This document shows positions 1 through 10,265 of a stretch of DNA of 64,000 bases, one piece after another. The position numbers and the translations under genes are program-made. The notes below the pieces were generated by a model. It did not search any database. It saw only the letters and a list, made by a program, of their open reading frames with translations, and was not told the origin of the DNA. Source of the DNA: Aeromonadales bacterium. GTDB taxonomy: Bacteria; Pseudomonadota; Gammaproteobacteria; Enterobacterales; Aeromonadaceae. The stretch is from assembly GCA_012518835.1 (NCBI GenBank), contig JAAYRH010000029.1:1-64000 (forward strand). The letters run 5' to 3'. Within the stretch, counting starts at the first letter, position 1. Every line of letters begins with the position of its first letter.

Positions 1-93
1 GGAGGTGCTAACCCTAATTGGTCTACTCTCCTAAAATATGCTCAGGCATGTGGTTTTGACTTAGCCTTAAAACCGCAAGCAAAGTCATTATAA
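1..93 (+). CDS. C-terminal fragment of an XRE/HigA-like helix-turn-helix antitoxin (5' end outside window)
   Basis: Frame 1 from base 1 reads GGANPNWSTLLKYAQACGFDLALKPQAKSL*, resembling the 'GxxNPxxxTLxKxAxAxG' tail of HTH antitoxins; too short for the ORF track. Confidence 0.5.
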   Translation, partial: GGANPNWSTLLKYAQACGFDLALKPQAKSL

Positions 94-306
94 GGTTATT
101 ATCTGAATTAAAACCGCCATGGGGGTGGCTTTTGAAGTCTCACCGTTGCGCTCTTTACGCAACTGACGGACCCAAGTATCCATCGTTGAATAGCCGACAC
201 TCATCGTCTCAGCCGCCTGACGAACCGTATAGTTCTGGTCGATCACTAACTGTGCCGCTTCGAGTCGGAATTCAGGAGTAAAATTACGTTTTGGTCTTGT
301 TGTCAT
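88..306 (-). pseudogene. IS3-family transposase OrfA, 3'-truncated remnant
   Basis: MTTRPKRNFTPEFRLEAAQLVIDQNYTVRQAAETMSVGYSTMDTWVRQLRKERNGETSKATPM is a typical IS3 OrfA HTH N-terminus; homology stops after KATPM and no OrfB is present. Confidence 0.8.
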
Positions 307-373
307 AGTGTCACCTAGTAGCTTCTTGATGCATGATAGCACCTCTAATTAGGTGGCCAAATTCACTATGCCA

Positions 374-1501
374 CTACACCCCTGCTACCCTATCTTTAAC
401 ATGGGCAAGCTGTGCTTCTATGTGATCGGAGTTAAATCCATGCTCATTTAGCAGTGTTGACGCTATATGTCTAAAGCCATGAGCTGCTTGTCGTCCTTCG
501 CATCCTAGCCGGCGTAGTGCCATCAAGAATACCGTATTCGATCTCGGCTGAGCGCCGTTATTACATCCTACAAATAGTAAAGGAGACATGCCACTGATTT
601 CTTGTAATTGCTGTAGTAGTGCAACTGCTTGGCGTAAAAGTGGAATAACGTGCTCGCGGCGCTTTTTAGTTCGCTCAGCGGGTATCGTCCACAAGTTGGT
701 TTGAAAGTTGAACTCATCCCACCTTGCAGTTCTTAACTCGCTTGGCCGGCAAAATAGTAGCGACAATAACTGTAAACCAATGCCTACATCGGGCGCATGA
801 GGATAGCGTCTAATCGCGCGCAATAAGGCTGGCAGCTCGTCTTGGGATACATGGCTATAGTTTTTATTTTTAGGTGGCGTCAGATATTTATGCAGCCCTT
901 CTAGAGGGTTATGCTGAATTCTGCCAGTCACGCGAGCGAGATCATATATATCTCTGCACAGTGCTCTAACGCGCTTAGTTTGCTCTGCGATGCCAGCTTG
1001 CTCTAGCCCTCTTAGTAAAGTTAACCACTCCATAGTAGTGATATCTACATAGGGCCGGTGACCAAACTTAGGAAAGACGTGCTTTTTTAAGGCGCCCAAG
1101 TTGCGAGTCCGAGTGCCTTTTACCCAAGCGGTTTTACTTTCTACCCACTCCTCAGCTAACGCTTTAAAGCTAGCTTCGCTGGCCATCGCTTCGGCGTGCT
1201 GCCTTCGCTTGATGGTGTTCAGCTCCCCAGGCTCCTCGGAGGCACTTAAAATGCTATGAGCTTTCTCACGAGCTTGCTTGCCAGTTAACTGATGAGTGCC
1301 TTGGCCATAGCCACCCAGCCCCATGAATGACCATTTACCATCACTCTTTTTATATCTGAGCTGCCAGGACTTATTACCTGTAGGTGTCACCCGAAAATAA
1401 AGCCCATTACCATCGTGGACTCGGTACTCTTTATCTTCTGGCTCTAGCGTATTTAGCACGGTATCAGCCAGAGGAATTCTTTTTATTTCACTACGCTTCA
1501 A
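374..1501 (-). pseudogene. P4-type tyrosine recombinase/integrase (DUF4102 N-terminal domain), C-terminally truncated
   Basis: N-terminal LADTVLNTLEPEDKEYRVHDGNGLYFRVTPTGNKSWQLRYK; catalytic RPSELRTARWDEF and HGFRHIASTLLNEHG present; ends LAHVKDRVAGV* exactly where the catalytic Tyr (…GVYN…) is expected. Confidence 0.85.
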
Positions 1502-1721
1502 CTGCTTGTATCCACCGAGTTACTTAATGTCAAAGGGATACACGCTAGGATACAAAATATCTGCTGCTGTGAGTTATTGCGAGTTGTTTTACTAGGCTCT
1601 CTGCACGAGAGGAAAGGACGCTAAGCAAGTAGGTTAATTCATAATATTGCTTTATAAACCCGCTGGCCCATGAGCGCGGCTTACTGGTCTCTTAACCATT
1701 ACAGGTAAATAAGACCAACAA

Positions 1722-1747
1722 AAAGGCCACCGGTTAAGGTGGCCTTT
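1722..1747 (-). terminator. Rho-independent terminator downstream of ssrA
   Basis: AAAGGCCACC-GGTTAA-GGTGGCCTTT stem; T-tract on the minus strand. Confidence 0.75.
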
Positions 1748-1756
1748 CCAATCGAT

Positions 1757-2117
1757 TGGTGGAGCTGGCGGGATTTGAACCCGCGTCCGAAAAACCTACG
1801 TCGTCGGTACTACATGCTTAGTCTAGTCTTTACATTCGCCATTTGCTGCGGACAGACACGCCACAAAATAACTAGCCTAAATTAGTTTTAACGCTTCCAC
1901 CGTTAGGCTCGATTTCCACGCGATTCTGTGAAGTATGACCTTCCAATTCCCTAAGTCACAGACAAGCTAGGGCAGAAGGGCTCTAACAGGTTATTAAGCT
2001 GCTAGTGCGTAGTTTTCGTCGTTTGCGACTATTTTTTTGCGATTTTTTTACGAGGCCTATCGCACCTCGGCATGCACCTAGGAGTTCGAGAATCTCGTCG
2101 AATCCAGAATCAGCCCC
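1757..2117 (-). ncRNA. ssrA: tmRNA
   Basis: Minus strand starts GGGGCTGATTCTGGATTCGACGAGATTC and ends GGGTTCAAATCCCGCCAGCTCCACCA; tag ORF at 1994-2026 encodes ANDENYALAA*. Confidence 0.98.
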
Positions 2118-2160
2118 AAGTGGTCTTATAATACGTTAAACCACCGCCCTATTGCAAGGG

Positions 2161-2649
2161 TTAACGGTTTTTATGCTTCATCATACGGTCTTTCTCGCGC
2201 TTCCAGTCGCGCTCTTTCACATCTTGACGCTTATCTTGGTGCTTCTTCCCTTTCACCAAGCCAATCTCGGCTTTTACCCAAGATTGCGACCAATATAGCG
2301 CTAGCGGCACCAAGGTATAACCTTCTCGTTCTAACTGTCCAGAGAGTCGGTCTAACTCACGGCGCTTCATTAATAATTTACGCGTACGTTGCGGATCACA
2401 AACCACATGAGACGAGGCCACATTAAGTGGTGTGATAGTCGCACCAAATAAAAAGGCCTCTCCTTCTTTCATAAATACGTAAGCATCGCCGATATCCGCT
2501 TTACCCGCGCGCATCGACTTCACTTCCCAGCCTTGCAACTCTAAACCGGCTTCAAATTTTTCTTCAATAAAGTATTCGAAACGGGCTTTTCTATTAAGCG
2601 CTATGGTGCTGGAACCGGCTTTTTTCTTCTTGGCTTTGTTTTTTGTCAT
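2161..2649 (-). CDS. smpB: SsrA-binding protein SmpB
   Basis: [44 protein letters not shown]; adjacent to ssrA; start taken at MTKNKAKKK. Confidence 0.97.
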   Translation of the reverse strand: MTKNKAKKKKAGSSTIALNRKARFEYFIEEKFEAGLELQGWEVKSMRAGKADIGDAYVFMKEGEAFLFGATITPLNVASSHVVCDPQRTRKLLMKRRELDRLSGQLEREGYTLVPLALYWSQSWVKAEIGLVKGKKHQDKRQDVKERDWKREKDRMMKHKNR

Positions 2650-2803
2650 AGTACCGCCATTATACGGGCCCAAGCTTAGCTTTGGAATTACTGACTACGC
2701 AATCGCCTACTTTTTGCACGATAGCACAATTAGTATCTTAGCCAACGATGAGTCCAGCTTCGATTAGTGTTAAAATCAGGGCGTTCTGCTGCCAGGAGAG
2801 GTT

Positions 2804-3253
2804 ATGCCCAGAATTACTCGCAGTGCGCTAGTGATGTTTAGCGCACAACAAATGTACGAACTTGTCAATGATATTGACTCTTATCCCGAGTTTCTGCCGG
2901 GCTGTGTTGCCAGTCGTATCGTGTCAGAAACCGACGACACCATCACGGCGGCTCTCGATGTGGCTAAGGTAGGGATACGAAAAACCTTTACCACGCGTAA
3001 TAAGCTCACTCCTCATCAATATATTAGTGTGGAGCTAGTCGACGGACCTTTCAAGAGTCTGCACGGCGGCTGGACCTTTACACCATTAGACAGTGAAGCT
3101 TGCAAGGTAGAGTTAAAGCTCGACTTTGAGTTTACCTCGCGGTTAATTGAAATTGCCTTTGGTGGCGTATTTAAAGAGCTGGCTAACGCCATGGTGCAAT
3201 CGTTTAGTGAACGAGCAAAAGAGGTATACGGCCGTGCATCTGATCCAAGTTGA
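2804..3253 (+). CDS. ratA: RatA/Coq10-type START-domain protein
   Basis: MPRITRSALVMFSAQQMYELVNDIDSYPEFLPGC; conserved position next to smpB. Confidence 0.93.
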   Translation: MPRITRSALVMFSAQQMYELVNDIDSYPEFLPGCVASRIVSETDDTITAALDVAKVGIRKTFTTRNKLTPHQYISVELVDGPFKSLHGGWTFTPLDSEACKVELKLDFEFTSRLIEIAFGGVFKELANAMVQSFSERAKEVYGRASDPS

Positions 3254-3575
3254 AGTTGTTTATGCCCTGCCCCACCAGCAGACCGTGTTGAGCTTAAAAG
3301 TAGCGGCTCAAGACAATGTGCAACAGGTAATAGAGCAGTCTGGTATTTTACAGCAATATCCCGAGCTTTCACTAGAGAGCAATACCGTCGGTATTTTTGG
3401 TCGTCAAGTAAAGTTGACCCAAGAAGTAAATGAGGGCGATAGAATTGAAATCTACCGCCCCTTACTTGCAGATCCTAAAGATATTCGCCGCCGCCGTGCT
3501 GAACAAGCCAAAGAGGAAGGTCGAGCCGATAAAGTGACTGGAGGCCGGCCAGATCCCAATCGGGCTAAAAAGTAG
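3234..3575 (+). CDS. rnfH: RnfH family (RatB) ubiquitin-like protein
   Basis: VHLIQVEVVYALPHQQTVLSLKV; probable GTG start at 3234 overlapping the ratA 3' end. Confidence 0.88.
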   Translation: MHLIQVEVVYALPHQQTVLSLKVAAQDNVQQVIEQSGILQQYPELSLESNTVGIFGRQVKLTQEVNEGDRIEIYRPLLADPKDIRRRRAEQAKEEGRADKVTGGRPDPNRAKK

Positions 3576-3604
3576 CTATTTCTAGCCTTAGCTCATATGA
3601 CCGA

Positions 3605-3943
3605 TTAGTAGCTCTGATTAAAAGAAGCTGGAGCTTGATAATCTCCCCCTATTGAGCTCAAAGCATCATTATTAAAGTCAAGTACTAGCTTCTTTTCTTC
3701 GGTCTTGCCACGGCCTGGCTTGAAGTAATAGACATAAACCCAGCGATCGTGATTAAAGCTGTCTAAGTTCATGGGATTACCCAGTACATAGCTGACTTGT
3801 TCTTTACTCATCCCTTGGCGCAGCTGTTCCACCTGTTTGGCTTCTATATAGTTGCCTTGAGGAATGTCTACTTTATAAACAAGACTACAGCCAGCAAGAG
3901 GTAGCGATAATAAAAAGGGTAATATCAGGTTTTTTAGTGGCAT
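3605..3943 (-). CDS. bamE: Outer membrane assembly lipoprotein BamE
   Basis: Lipobox LPLAGC after start MPLKNLILPFLLS; VEQLRQGMSKEQVSYVLGNPM typical of BamE. Confidence 0.92.
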   Translation of the reverse strand: MPLKNLILPFLLSLPLAGCSLVYKVDIPQGNYIEAKQVEQLRQGMSKEQVSYVLGNPMNLDSFNHDRWVYVYYFKPGRGKTEEKKLVLDFNNDALSSIGGDYQAPASFNQSY

Positions 3944-4138
3944 GGGTGCATTATATCCTATGTGACTTGGGCTCATAATAGCGGTTGGCGTCGGCCTTGT
4001 AAAAGCCGAAGTGCCTGTAGCGATAAGCAGCCGCCGTTCGATCCGCTGAGCAATAAAGGCTGGGTGTAGCAAAGGCTATCGAGTGTGTTTAATAATGGCT
4101 AGTTTATTTTTATTCTAGCTCTATAACAAAGGTGTTTT

Positions 4139-4897
4139 ATGCTAAAGCAGGCTTTCCATTTAGGAATTACTAAAGCAGCCTTGGCCGGCGCACAACTGGC
4201 CATCTTGCCCGGTGCTCCAGAGCGCGTGGCTATTATCGCGCAACAACTCGCTAATGCACAACCTCTGGCCAGTCAACGCGAGTTTACCTCTTGGCTGGGC
4301 GAGGTCGACGGTAAATCCGTCGTGGTGTGCTCAACCGGCATTGGTGGCCCTTCTACCTCCATCGTGGTAGAAGAACTTGCCCAAATGGGCATTACCACTT
4401 TTTTGCGGGTAGGTACCACTGGCGCAATACAATCGCACATAGCAGTCGGTGATATTATTATCTCCCAAGGCTCCGTGCGCTTAGACGGCGCTAGCCAACA
4501 TTTTGCCCCGTTAGCTTTTCCTGCCGTCTCCAGTTTTGAATGCACCAGCGCCCTCGTCGATGCCGCCCATGAATTAGGTATGAGCCCTCATATTGGTATC
4601 ACTGCTTCTTCAGATACTTTTTATCCCGGCCAAGAGCGCTACGACACCTACTCGGCTCGGGTGGTAACGTCTTTGCAAAATAGCTTATCTGAGTGGCAAG
4701 CCATGGGCGTGCTGAATTATGAAATGGAGTCTGCCACCCTATTTACCATGTGCGCAAGTCAGGGCTTAAAGGCGGGATGTGTCGCGGGGGTTATCGTTAA
4801 TCGCACTCAGCAAGAAACACCTACCACTGCGCTGTTGCAAAAAACGGAGCAGCAAGCCATTGCGACTGTGATTGGCGCAGCCCGGCGCCTAGTATAA
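4139..4897 (+). CDS. udp: Uridine phosphorylase
   Basis: [80 protein letters not shown]. Confidence 0.93.
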   Translation: MLKQAFHLGITKAALAGAQLAILPGAPERVAIIAQQLANAQPLASQREFTSWLGEVDGKSVVVCSTGIGGPSTSIVVEELAQMGITTFLRVGTTGAIQSHIAVGDIIISQGSVRLDGASQHFAPLAFPAVSSFECTSALVDAAHELGMSPHIGITASSDTFYPGQERYDTYSARVVTSLQNSLSEWQAMGVLNYEMESATLFTMCASQGLKAGCVAGVIVNRTQQETPTTALLQKTEQQAIATVIGAARRLV

Positions 4898-4940
4898 AAG
4901 CTACGAGCAAGTCCTGGGTGCGTGAGAACTAACGACCGTT

Positions 4941-5179
4941 GAAAGAAAATATCGCCAACAAGATGCAGTTTGTCGTAGTGGTGGAAAAGAGTTTATCAAA
5001 ACCGATGACGACAAGCATCACCTTGCTTTAGCTGGGTGAGCTTCAATCATGTTTCTTCATAGGTTGTCGCTTGGCCAGGCCACACTATTACCGTTAGTCA
5101 GGCCCTTAAGTATTCTGATGAGGCTTTATATCAAGTTAAAAAACAGGGTCGTAATCGTATTATTGTTGCAGAGCAGTGA
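4941..5179 (+). pseudogene. Remnant of a GGDEF (diguanylate cyclase) gene
   Basis: ERKYRQQDAVCRSGGKEFI in one frame and ITVSQALKYSDEALYQVKKQGRNRIIVAEQ* in another; these match the GGDEF/A-site and the C-terminal 'ADEALYxAKxxGRNR' motif, separated by a frameshift/deletion. Confidence 0.75.
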
Positions 5180-5185
5180 ATCAAC

Positions 5186-7801
5186 TTAGTTGCTAACTTG
5201 GTTCAGCGCTAAAGCAGGCACCGGCTTAGCAAATAAGTAACCTTGATACAAATGACAGCCATTAGCGAGTAGCATATCTCGCTGGGCTTCAGTCTCTACT
5301 CCCTCCGCTATAACTTCTAATTCTAAACTGGTTGCCATCGCTAATATTGCCCGAATAATAGCAAGACTGTTGGTATCTTCTGGTAAGCGTTGGACAAAAG
5401 ACTGATCTATTTTTAGTTGATCCAAGGGTAGCATCTGTAGATAGTGTAGTGACGAATACCCCGTTCCAAAATCATCAATGGCAAAGCGTATACCGTGCTC
5501 TTTCAAACTAGCCATACGTATAATCGCCTGTTGCATATCTGTCACTAGCATCGACTCCGTTAACTCTATCTTTAATAGATTCGGATTGGCTCCTGTACTC
5601 TCGAGCACTTCAAGCACCTCGGCTACAAAGTCAGTTTGATAAAGCTGCGCTGAACTAATATTAACGGATACCGTAATCTCTTTTAAGAGAGCGTCTTTTG
5701 CCCAGCACACCATTTGCTCACAAGCGCGTAATAGTACAAGTTTATCAATGCGATTCATCACTCCTGCTGCTTGAGCCACCTCTATAAATGCTGCAGGGGT
5801 CAATATACCTCGCTGGGGATGGTTCCAGCGCACGAGTGCTTCTGCTCCCACTAAGTGATTGCGACTATTAAATTGTGCCTGAAAATAAACACCAAACTCT
5901 TTATTGTTAATGCCTCTAATAATGTCTTCTTCTAGCAATAAACGTTCCGATATAGCATCTTGCATTTCAGGTTCATAAAAGCAGTACCCTCCTCTGCCCG
6001 TATCTTTTGCATTATACATAGCTAACTCAGCTTGATGCAGTAAGTGCTCAGCAGAATGACTAATATCATCAATAACAGTTAAACCCAGACTGGCACTGCT
6101 ATGTAAACTTTGACTGCCATGAGTATAAGGCTGCTTTAGCATAGTGAGTAGCATTTCGCTAAAGTCTTCTAGTTGCTCCCGATAGTCTTGCTCATCGTTT
6201 GAGTGCTTTGACATTAACAATACAAATTGATCACTACCAATTCTAGCAAGCGTATCTTTATTAGAGATCACCTCGCTCAATTGCTGAGTAATATTTAATA
6301 AAAACTCATCACCAACGGCATGCCCCCACATGTCGTTAATATTTTTAAAGCTATCGATATCAATAAAAATTAATGCTGAGTGGAGCTCGCTTTCTACTAG
6401 CGCTAGCTTGGCATTATTGATTGAATTTAATAATGATGAGCGGTTGGCCAAGCCCGTTAAGCTATCATAATACGCCAGATTGTGTATTTTCTTCTCACTT
6501 TCTCGATGCTCACTAATATCATTAATGGCCGCAATATAATGACTAACTTGGTCATTATTATCTGTTACCGCGCTAATAGAGAGCCATTGGGGATATATTT
6601 GTCCTGACTTTCTTTTATCATATATTTCACCTTGCCAATGCCCTTTATTGTTAATGGCATACCACATTTTTTGATAAAATTTTCTATCGTGTCGACCAGA
6701 GCTAAAGATACTCGGCTTTTTACCTAACACCTCTGCTTCTGAATATCCTGTGACTTTAGTAAACGCTTCGTTCACTCGTAATATATTATTATTTTTATCA
6801 GTCACCAATAACCCTTGAAAACTATTAAAGGCAACTGCTGCAATCCGCAGATCAGTCTCATTTTTTATTCGCTCAGTAATATCTCGACTTAAGATAACCA
6901 CTGCGGGTAATTCATATTCTTTAGACTCAACTACTTGAGCCACACTTTCAAAAGTGCGACGCCCTTGTGGGGTGTCAAGCTCATAAGTAGATTGTGTCAC
7001 CTTTTTTTGTTCAATAGTTTTAGCAATAAAATCGAGGAGATGCTCGGCTTGCTCAGGTAAATAAATATCTCTTAAATGTTTTCCTACCGAACGAGTCACA
7101 GCGTTAGGTATTAATTCATTATGGTTAGATATTAAGTCAATATAATAGCCATTTTTATCAATGACACTCATGGTATCGGGTAGTGCACTAGTAATGGCTA
7201 TAAGCTTTGCTTTTCTATCTTGTAGTACCTGCTGCTCTTTTTGACGTAGCTGTATGTCATTAAGAATAAAAAGTAATAGGTAAGTTAGTAAAACACGTAG
7301 GATTAAAAATGAAGGTAAGAAAGATACTAATACAGATTGTAGTTGAGGGTCTACCGTAAGATAAATGACTGCTAAGTTTAATAAATGAGCGAGCAATATT
7401 ATCGGTAGTAAATACCACGTCTTCAATGGGATATGACTGAGGCCTTTACTGTAATGAGCGGTTAATCCCACTGCGAACGGCAGCAGCATGCTCAATACCA
7501 CTACCGCAGAAAATGTGCCGTCAAATACTAAATACACCAGCGCCATCATTAGCGCGACACCGCCACTGGCTAAGCCCACCGATATGCCAGCCGCAAACAA
7601 GACCACCGATCGTGCATCTAGTGGCAAACCCTCTACAGGAGTGAATGGCAACATCATACACGCAATGGTTACTGCACCAAACGCTACCCCTGTAGTCAAC
7701 CAACCGAACTGCGGATGATGGTGCAAATAGCGACCATTGACCGTTAACAACCAAGCTAATGCCATAATCAGCATTACTTGTTCCATAATTGATGTCAGCA
7801 T
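5186..7801 (-). CDS. Membrane PAS-GGDEF-EAL hybrid c-di-GMP protein (5TM-type sensor N-terminus)
   Basis: Multi-TM N-terminus, PAS regions (ITERIKNETDLR; SGQIYPQWLSIS), GGDEF region with RIGSDQF, EAL region with GAEALVRWNHP, AIDDFGTGYSS and IAEGVETEAQ. Confidence 0.93.
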   Translation of the reverse strand: MLTSIMEQVMLIMALAWLLTVNGRYLHHHPQFGWLTTGVAFGAVTIACMMLPFTPVEGLPLDARSVVLFAAGISVGLASGGVALMMALVYLVFDGTFSAVVVLSMLLPFAVGLTAHYSKGLSHIPLKTWYLLPIILLAHLLNLAVIYLTVDPQLQSVLVSFLPSFLILRVLLTYLLLFILNDIQLRQKEQQVLQDRKAKLIAITSALPDTMSVIDKNGYYIDLISNHNELIPNAVTRSVGKHLRDIYLPEQAEHLLDFIAKTIEQKKVTQSTYELDTPQGRRTFESVAQVVESKEYELPAVVILSRDITERIKNETDLRIAAVAFNSFQGLLVTDKNNNILRVNEAFTKVTGYSEAEVLGKKPSIFSSGRHDRKFYQKMWYAINNKGHWQGEIYDKRKSGQIYPQWLSISAVTDNNDQVSHYIAAINDISEHRESEKKIHNLAYYDSLTGLANRSSLLNSINNAKLALVESELHSALIFIDIDSFKNINDMWGHAVGDEFLLNITQQLSEVISNKDTLARIGSDQFVLLMSKHSNDEQDYREQLEDFSEMLLTMLKQPYTHGSQSLHSSASLGLTVIDDISHSAEHLLHQAELAMYNAKDTGRGGYCFYEPEMQDAISERLLLEEDIIRGINNKEFGVYFQAQFNSRNHLVGAEALVRWNHPQRGILTPAAFIEVAQAAGVMNRIDKLVLLRACEQMVCWAKDALLKEITVSVNISSAQLYQTDFVAEVLEVLESTGANPNLLKIELTESMLVTDMQQAIIRMASLKEHGIRFAIDDFGTGYSSLHYLQMLPLDQLKIDQSFVQRLPEDTNSLAIIRAILAMATSLELEVIAEGVETEAQRDMLLANGCHLYQGYLFAKPVPALALNQVSN

Positions 7802-8052
7802 AAATAGTGTTCTTTTATTTTAATACAGTGAGAAAGATTATTTTTATTCATCTATTTATTAACACTGAGCTAAGCCGGTTGATTATTCGGCGCCGGATTA
7901 GTACGAACGCTTGGCAGCACGGTTCTCTATATGACCTATACTAGGATTACTCGGCAAACTAACTTCATGTGTGATCAACAATCAGTCAACGCCGACGATA
8001 CTACTGCTATTGGCTAACAAGTCCTTAATGAAACCTATTCAGGAGCATCACT

Positions 8053-8661
8053 ATGTTATTGAATCACTTATGGGGCTTATACGCACATCCTACAACAGAA
8101 TGGCAAAATATACAGCGTAGTCAAACTGGTCTAGTAGGAAGTTTGATCTACTTAGCAGTGTTAGCGTTACTCCCCAGTATTTGTGTTTTTATTTCTACTG
8201 CGTTTATTGGTTGGGGCTTTAGTGCGCTTGGCAAAGAGATCACGGTGTTAACGTTAAGGAGCGCGATATTTATCGCGGTAGCGGGCTACTTTGCCTTAAT
8301 TGCCAGTGTGGTCGCGCTGGGTTATTTAATCTATTGGATGTCGAGCACCTTTGGCTCGGTGGCGAGCTTTTCGCAGGGCATGAAGCTGGCAGCATATGCT
8401 GCGACCCCGTTATTAATGGCAGCTCTGGCACTGTTTTTTCCTCATCCAATATTTTTTATGGTGGTTAGCCTGTTGGCTGGCCTTTACTCTGTTTACTTAC
8501 TCTACTGTGGTATTCCTGTGATAATGCACGTGCCTGAAGACAGACGCTTTATCTATATTACTTCGATTTTAGTCGCCGCTTTAGTGTTATTAATGTGCGT
8601 ATTAGTGGCCGGTATTTTACTGTTAAACTTCGGCTTACAGCCTATTTATCGCCAACCATAG
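8053..8661 (+). CDS. Yip1-family integral membrane protein
   Basis: NHLWGLYAHPTTEWQNI N-terminus plus five hydrophobic helices; YohC/Yip1-like. Confidence 0.75.
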   Translation: MLLNHLWGLYAHPTTEWQNIQRSQTGLVGSLIYLAVLALLPSICVFISTAFIGWGFSALGKEITVLTLRSAIFIAVAGYFALIASVVALGYLIYWMSSTFGSVASFSQGMKLAAYAATPLLMAALALFFPHPIFFMVVSLLAGLYSVYLLYCGIPVIMHVPEDRRFIYITSILVAALVLLMCVLVAGILLLNFGLQPIYRQP

Positions 8662-8674
8662 TAGCGATACCCAT

Positions 8675-8703
8675 AAAAAAGGACGCTAACTAGCGTCCTT
8701 TTT
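8675..8703. terminator. Bidirectional rho-independent terminator
   Basis: AAAAAAGGACGCTA-AC-TAGCGTCCTTTTT between convergent genes. Confidence 0.85.
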
Positions 8704-8727
8704 AGTCATATTAGCTTAGTCAGCGCT

Positions 8728-10245
8728 TTATGACTGGCCTTCATTATAAATTTCTAAATGGCTATTATCACCGCAATCGGCTTGCTTTAAGTTATTGTTA
8801 CGCTCGGCATTTAGCTCATCTAAGTAGGCTTGATTCACATCTTGCGTCACATACTCCCCGGTGAATACTGAGGTTTCAAATCGACGCAGCTCAGGGTTGA
8901 AATGACGCACTGCATCTTCAAGGCCTTCTAAGTCTTGGTAAATAAGACCATCAGCACCAATTAACTGACAAATTTCATCCACTTCACGGCCATAAGCAAT
9001 CAGCTCATTTACCGAAGGCATATCAATGCCATAGACATTCGGGAAGCGAATTTCGGGAGCGGCAGAAGCAAAGTAAACTTTTTTTGCCCCCGCATCGCGA
9101 GCCATTTGTACAATTTGTTCCGAAGTCGTACCGCGCACAATGGAGTCATCAACTAACAAGACATTTTTACCCACAAACTCAGAGTCAATCGCATTTAGCT
9201 TGCGGCGCACCGACTGTCGTCGCTCCTGCTGACCGGGCATAATAAACGTACGGCCAATATAGCGGTTTTTCATAAAACCTTGACGATAAGGTAACTGCAA
9301 ATGATGAGCTATTTCTAACGCGATATCACAAGACGTCTCGGGAATGGGGATCACCACATCAATTTCTAAGTCTTCCCACTCGCGGGCAATTTTTGCCCCT
9401 AACGTTTGTCCCATTCTGGCGCGTGCTGCATACACAGACACCTTATCAATAAAAGAGTCCGGACGAGCAAAATAAACATATTCAAATATACAGGTCTGAT
9501 GCTGTGGCTCGTCGGCACACTGTTGGGTATACAACTCGCCTGCTTGGGTGATGTAAACGGCTTCGCCGGGCGCGACATCCCGAATTAAACTAAACCCAAC
9601 AGTGTCTAGCGCCACACTTTCTGAGGCGAGCATATACTCGGTGCCGGTCTCGCTTTCTCGCTTACCCAGCACTAGCGGGCGAATGCCATTAGGATCACGA
9701 AAGGCCAGCATGCCATTATCAATAATAGCAGCTACTACCGCGTAAGCGCCGCGCACCTGCTGATGCACCTTACGAACCGCAGCAAACACATGACTTGGCT
9801 CAAGATGTAAGCTTTGAGTTTCTTGGTCTAGGGCATGGGCTAGCACATTGAGCAAAATTTCAGAGTCGGAGCTGGTGTTAATATGACGACGCGCCACTCG
9901 AAACTGCTCTTCTCTTAACGTACCCGCATTCGTTAAATTACCATTGTGGGCCAAGGTAATACCAAAGGGAGAGTTTACATAAAAAGGTTGAGCTTGGGCT
10001 ACGCTACTACTACCTGCGGTAGGATAACGTACATGGCCAATCCCTACGTTGCCAATCAGCCGCTCCATGTGACGCTCTTCAAACACTTCCCGCACCAAGC
10101 CATTCGCCTTACGTTGGCGCAGCGTGTTGCCGGCAATAGTGACGATGCCTGCGGCATCTTGGCCTCTGTGTTGTAGTACCGTCAAAGCGTCATACAGCGC
10201 TTGATTGACTGGAGTTGTACCATGAATTCCGACAATTCCACACAT
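8728..10245 (-). CDS. purF: Amidophosphoribosyltransferase
   Basis: [34 protein letters not shown]; PRTase motif [19 protein letters not shown]. Confidence 0.98.
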   Translation of the reverse strand: MCGIVGIHGTTPVNQALYDALTVLQHRGQDAAGIVTIAGNTLRQRKANGLVREVFEERHMERLIGNVGIGHVRYPTAGSSSVAQAQPFYVNSPFGITLAHNGNLTNAGTLREEQFRVARRHINTSSDSEILLNVLAHALDQETQSLHLEPSHVFAAVRKVHQQVRGAYAVVAAIIDNGMLAFRDPNGIRPLVLGKRESETGTEYMLASESVALDTVGFSLIRDVAPGEAVYITQAGELYTQQCADEPQHQTCIFEYVYFARPDSFIDKVSVYAARARMGQTLGAKIAREWEDLEIDVVIPIPETSCDIALEIAHHLQLPYRQGFMKNRYIGRTFIMPGQQERRQSVRRKLNAIDSEFVGKNVLLVDDSIVRGTTSEQIVQMARDAGAKKVYFASAAPEIRFPNVYGIDMPSVNELIAYGREVDEICQLIGADGLIYQDLEGLEDAVRHFNPELRRFETSVFTGEYVTQDVNQAYLDELNAERNNNLKQADCGDNSHLEIYNEGQS

Positions 10246-10265
10246 GTCCTAATTTCCTCGATTCA

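Noticed and set aside
2804-3575. ratA-rnfH(ratB) as a toxin-antitoxin system
   Set aside because: Despite the 'Rat' name, the pair are Coq10/START and RnfH-family core genes in their usual position beside smpB-bamE; there is no antitoxin architecture.
7488-7754. Small ORFs on both strands (7488-7718 +, 7521-7754 -) in the 5' part of the c-di-GMP hybrid gene
   Set aside because: They overlap the conserved TM-domain coding frame and look like composition-driven shadow ORFs.
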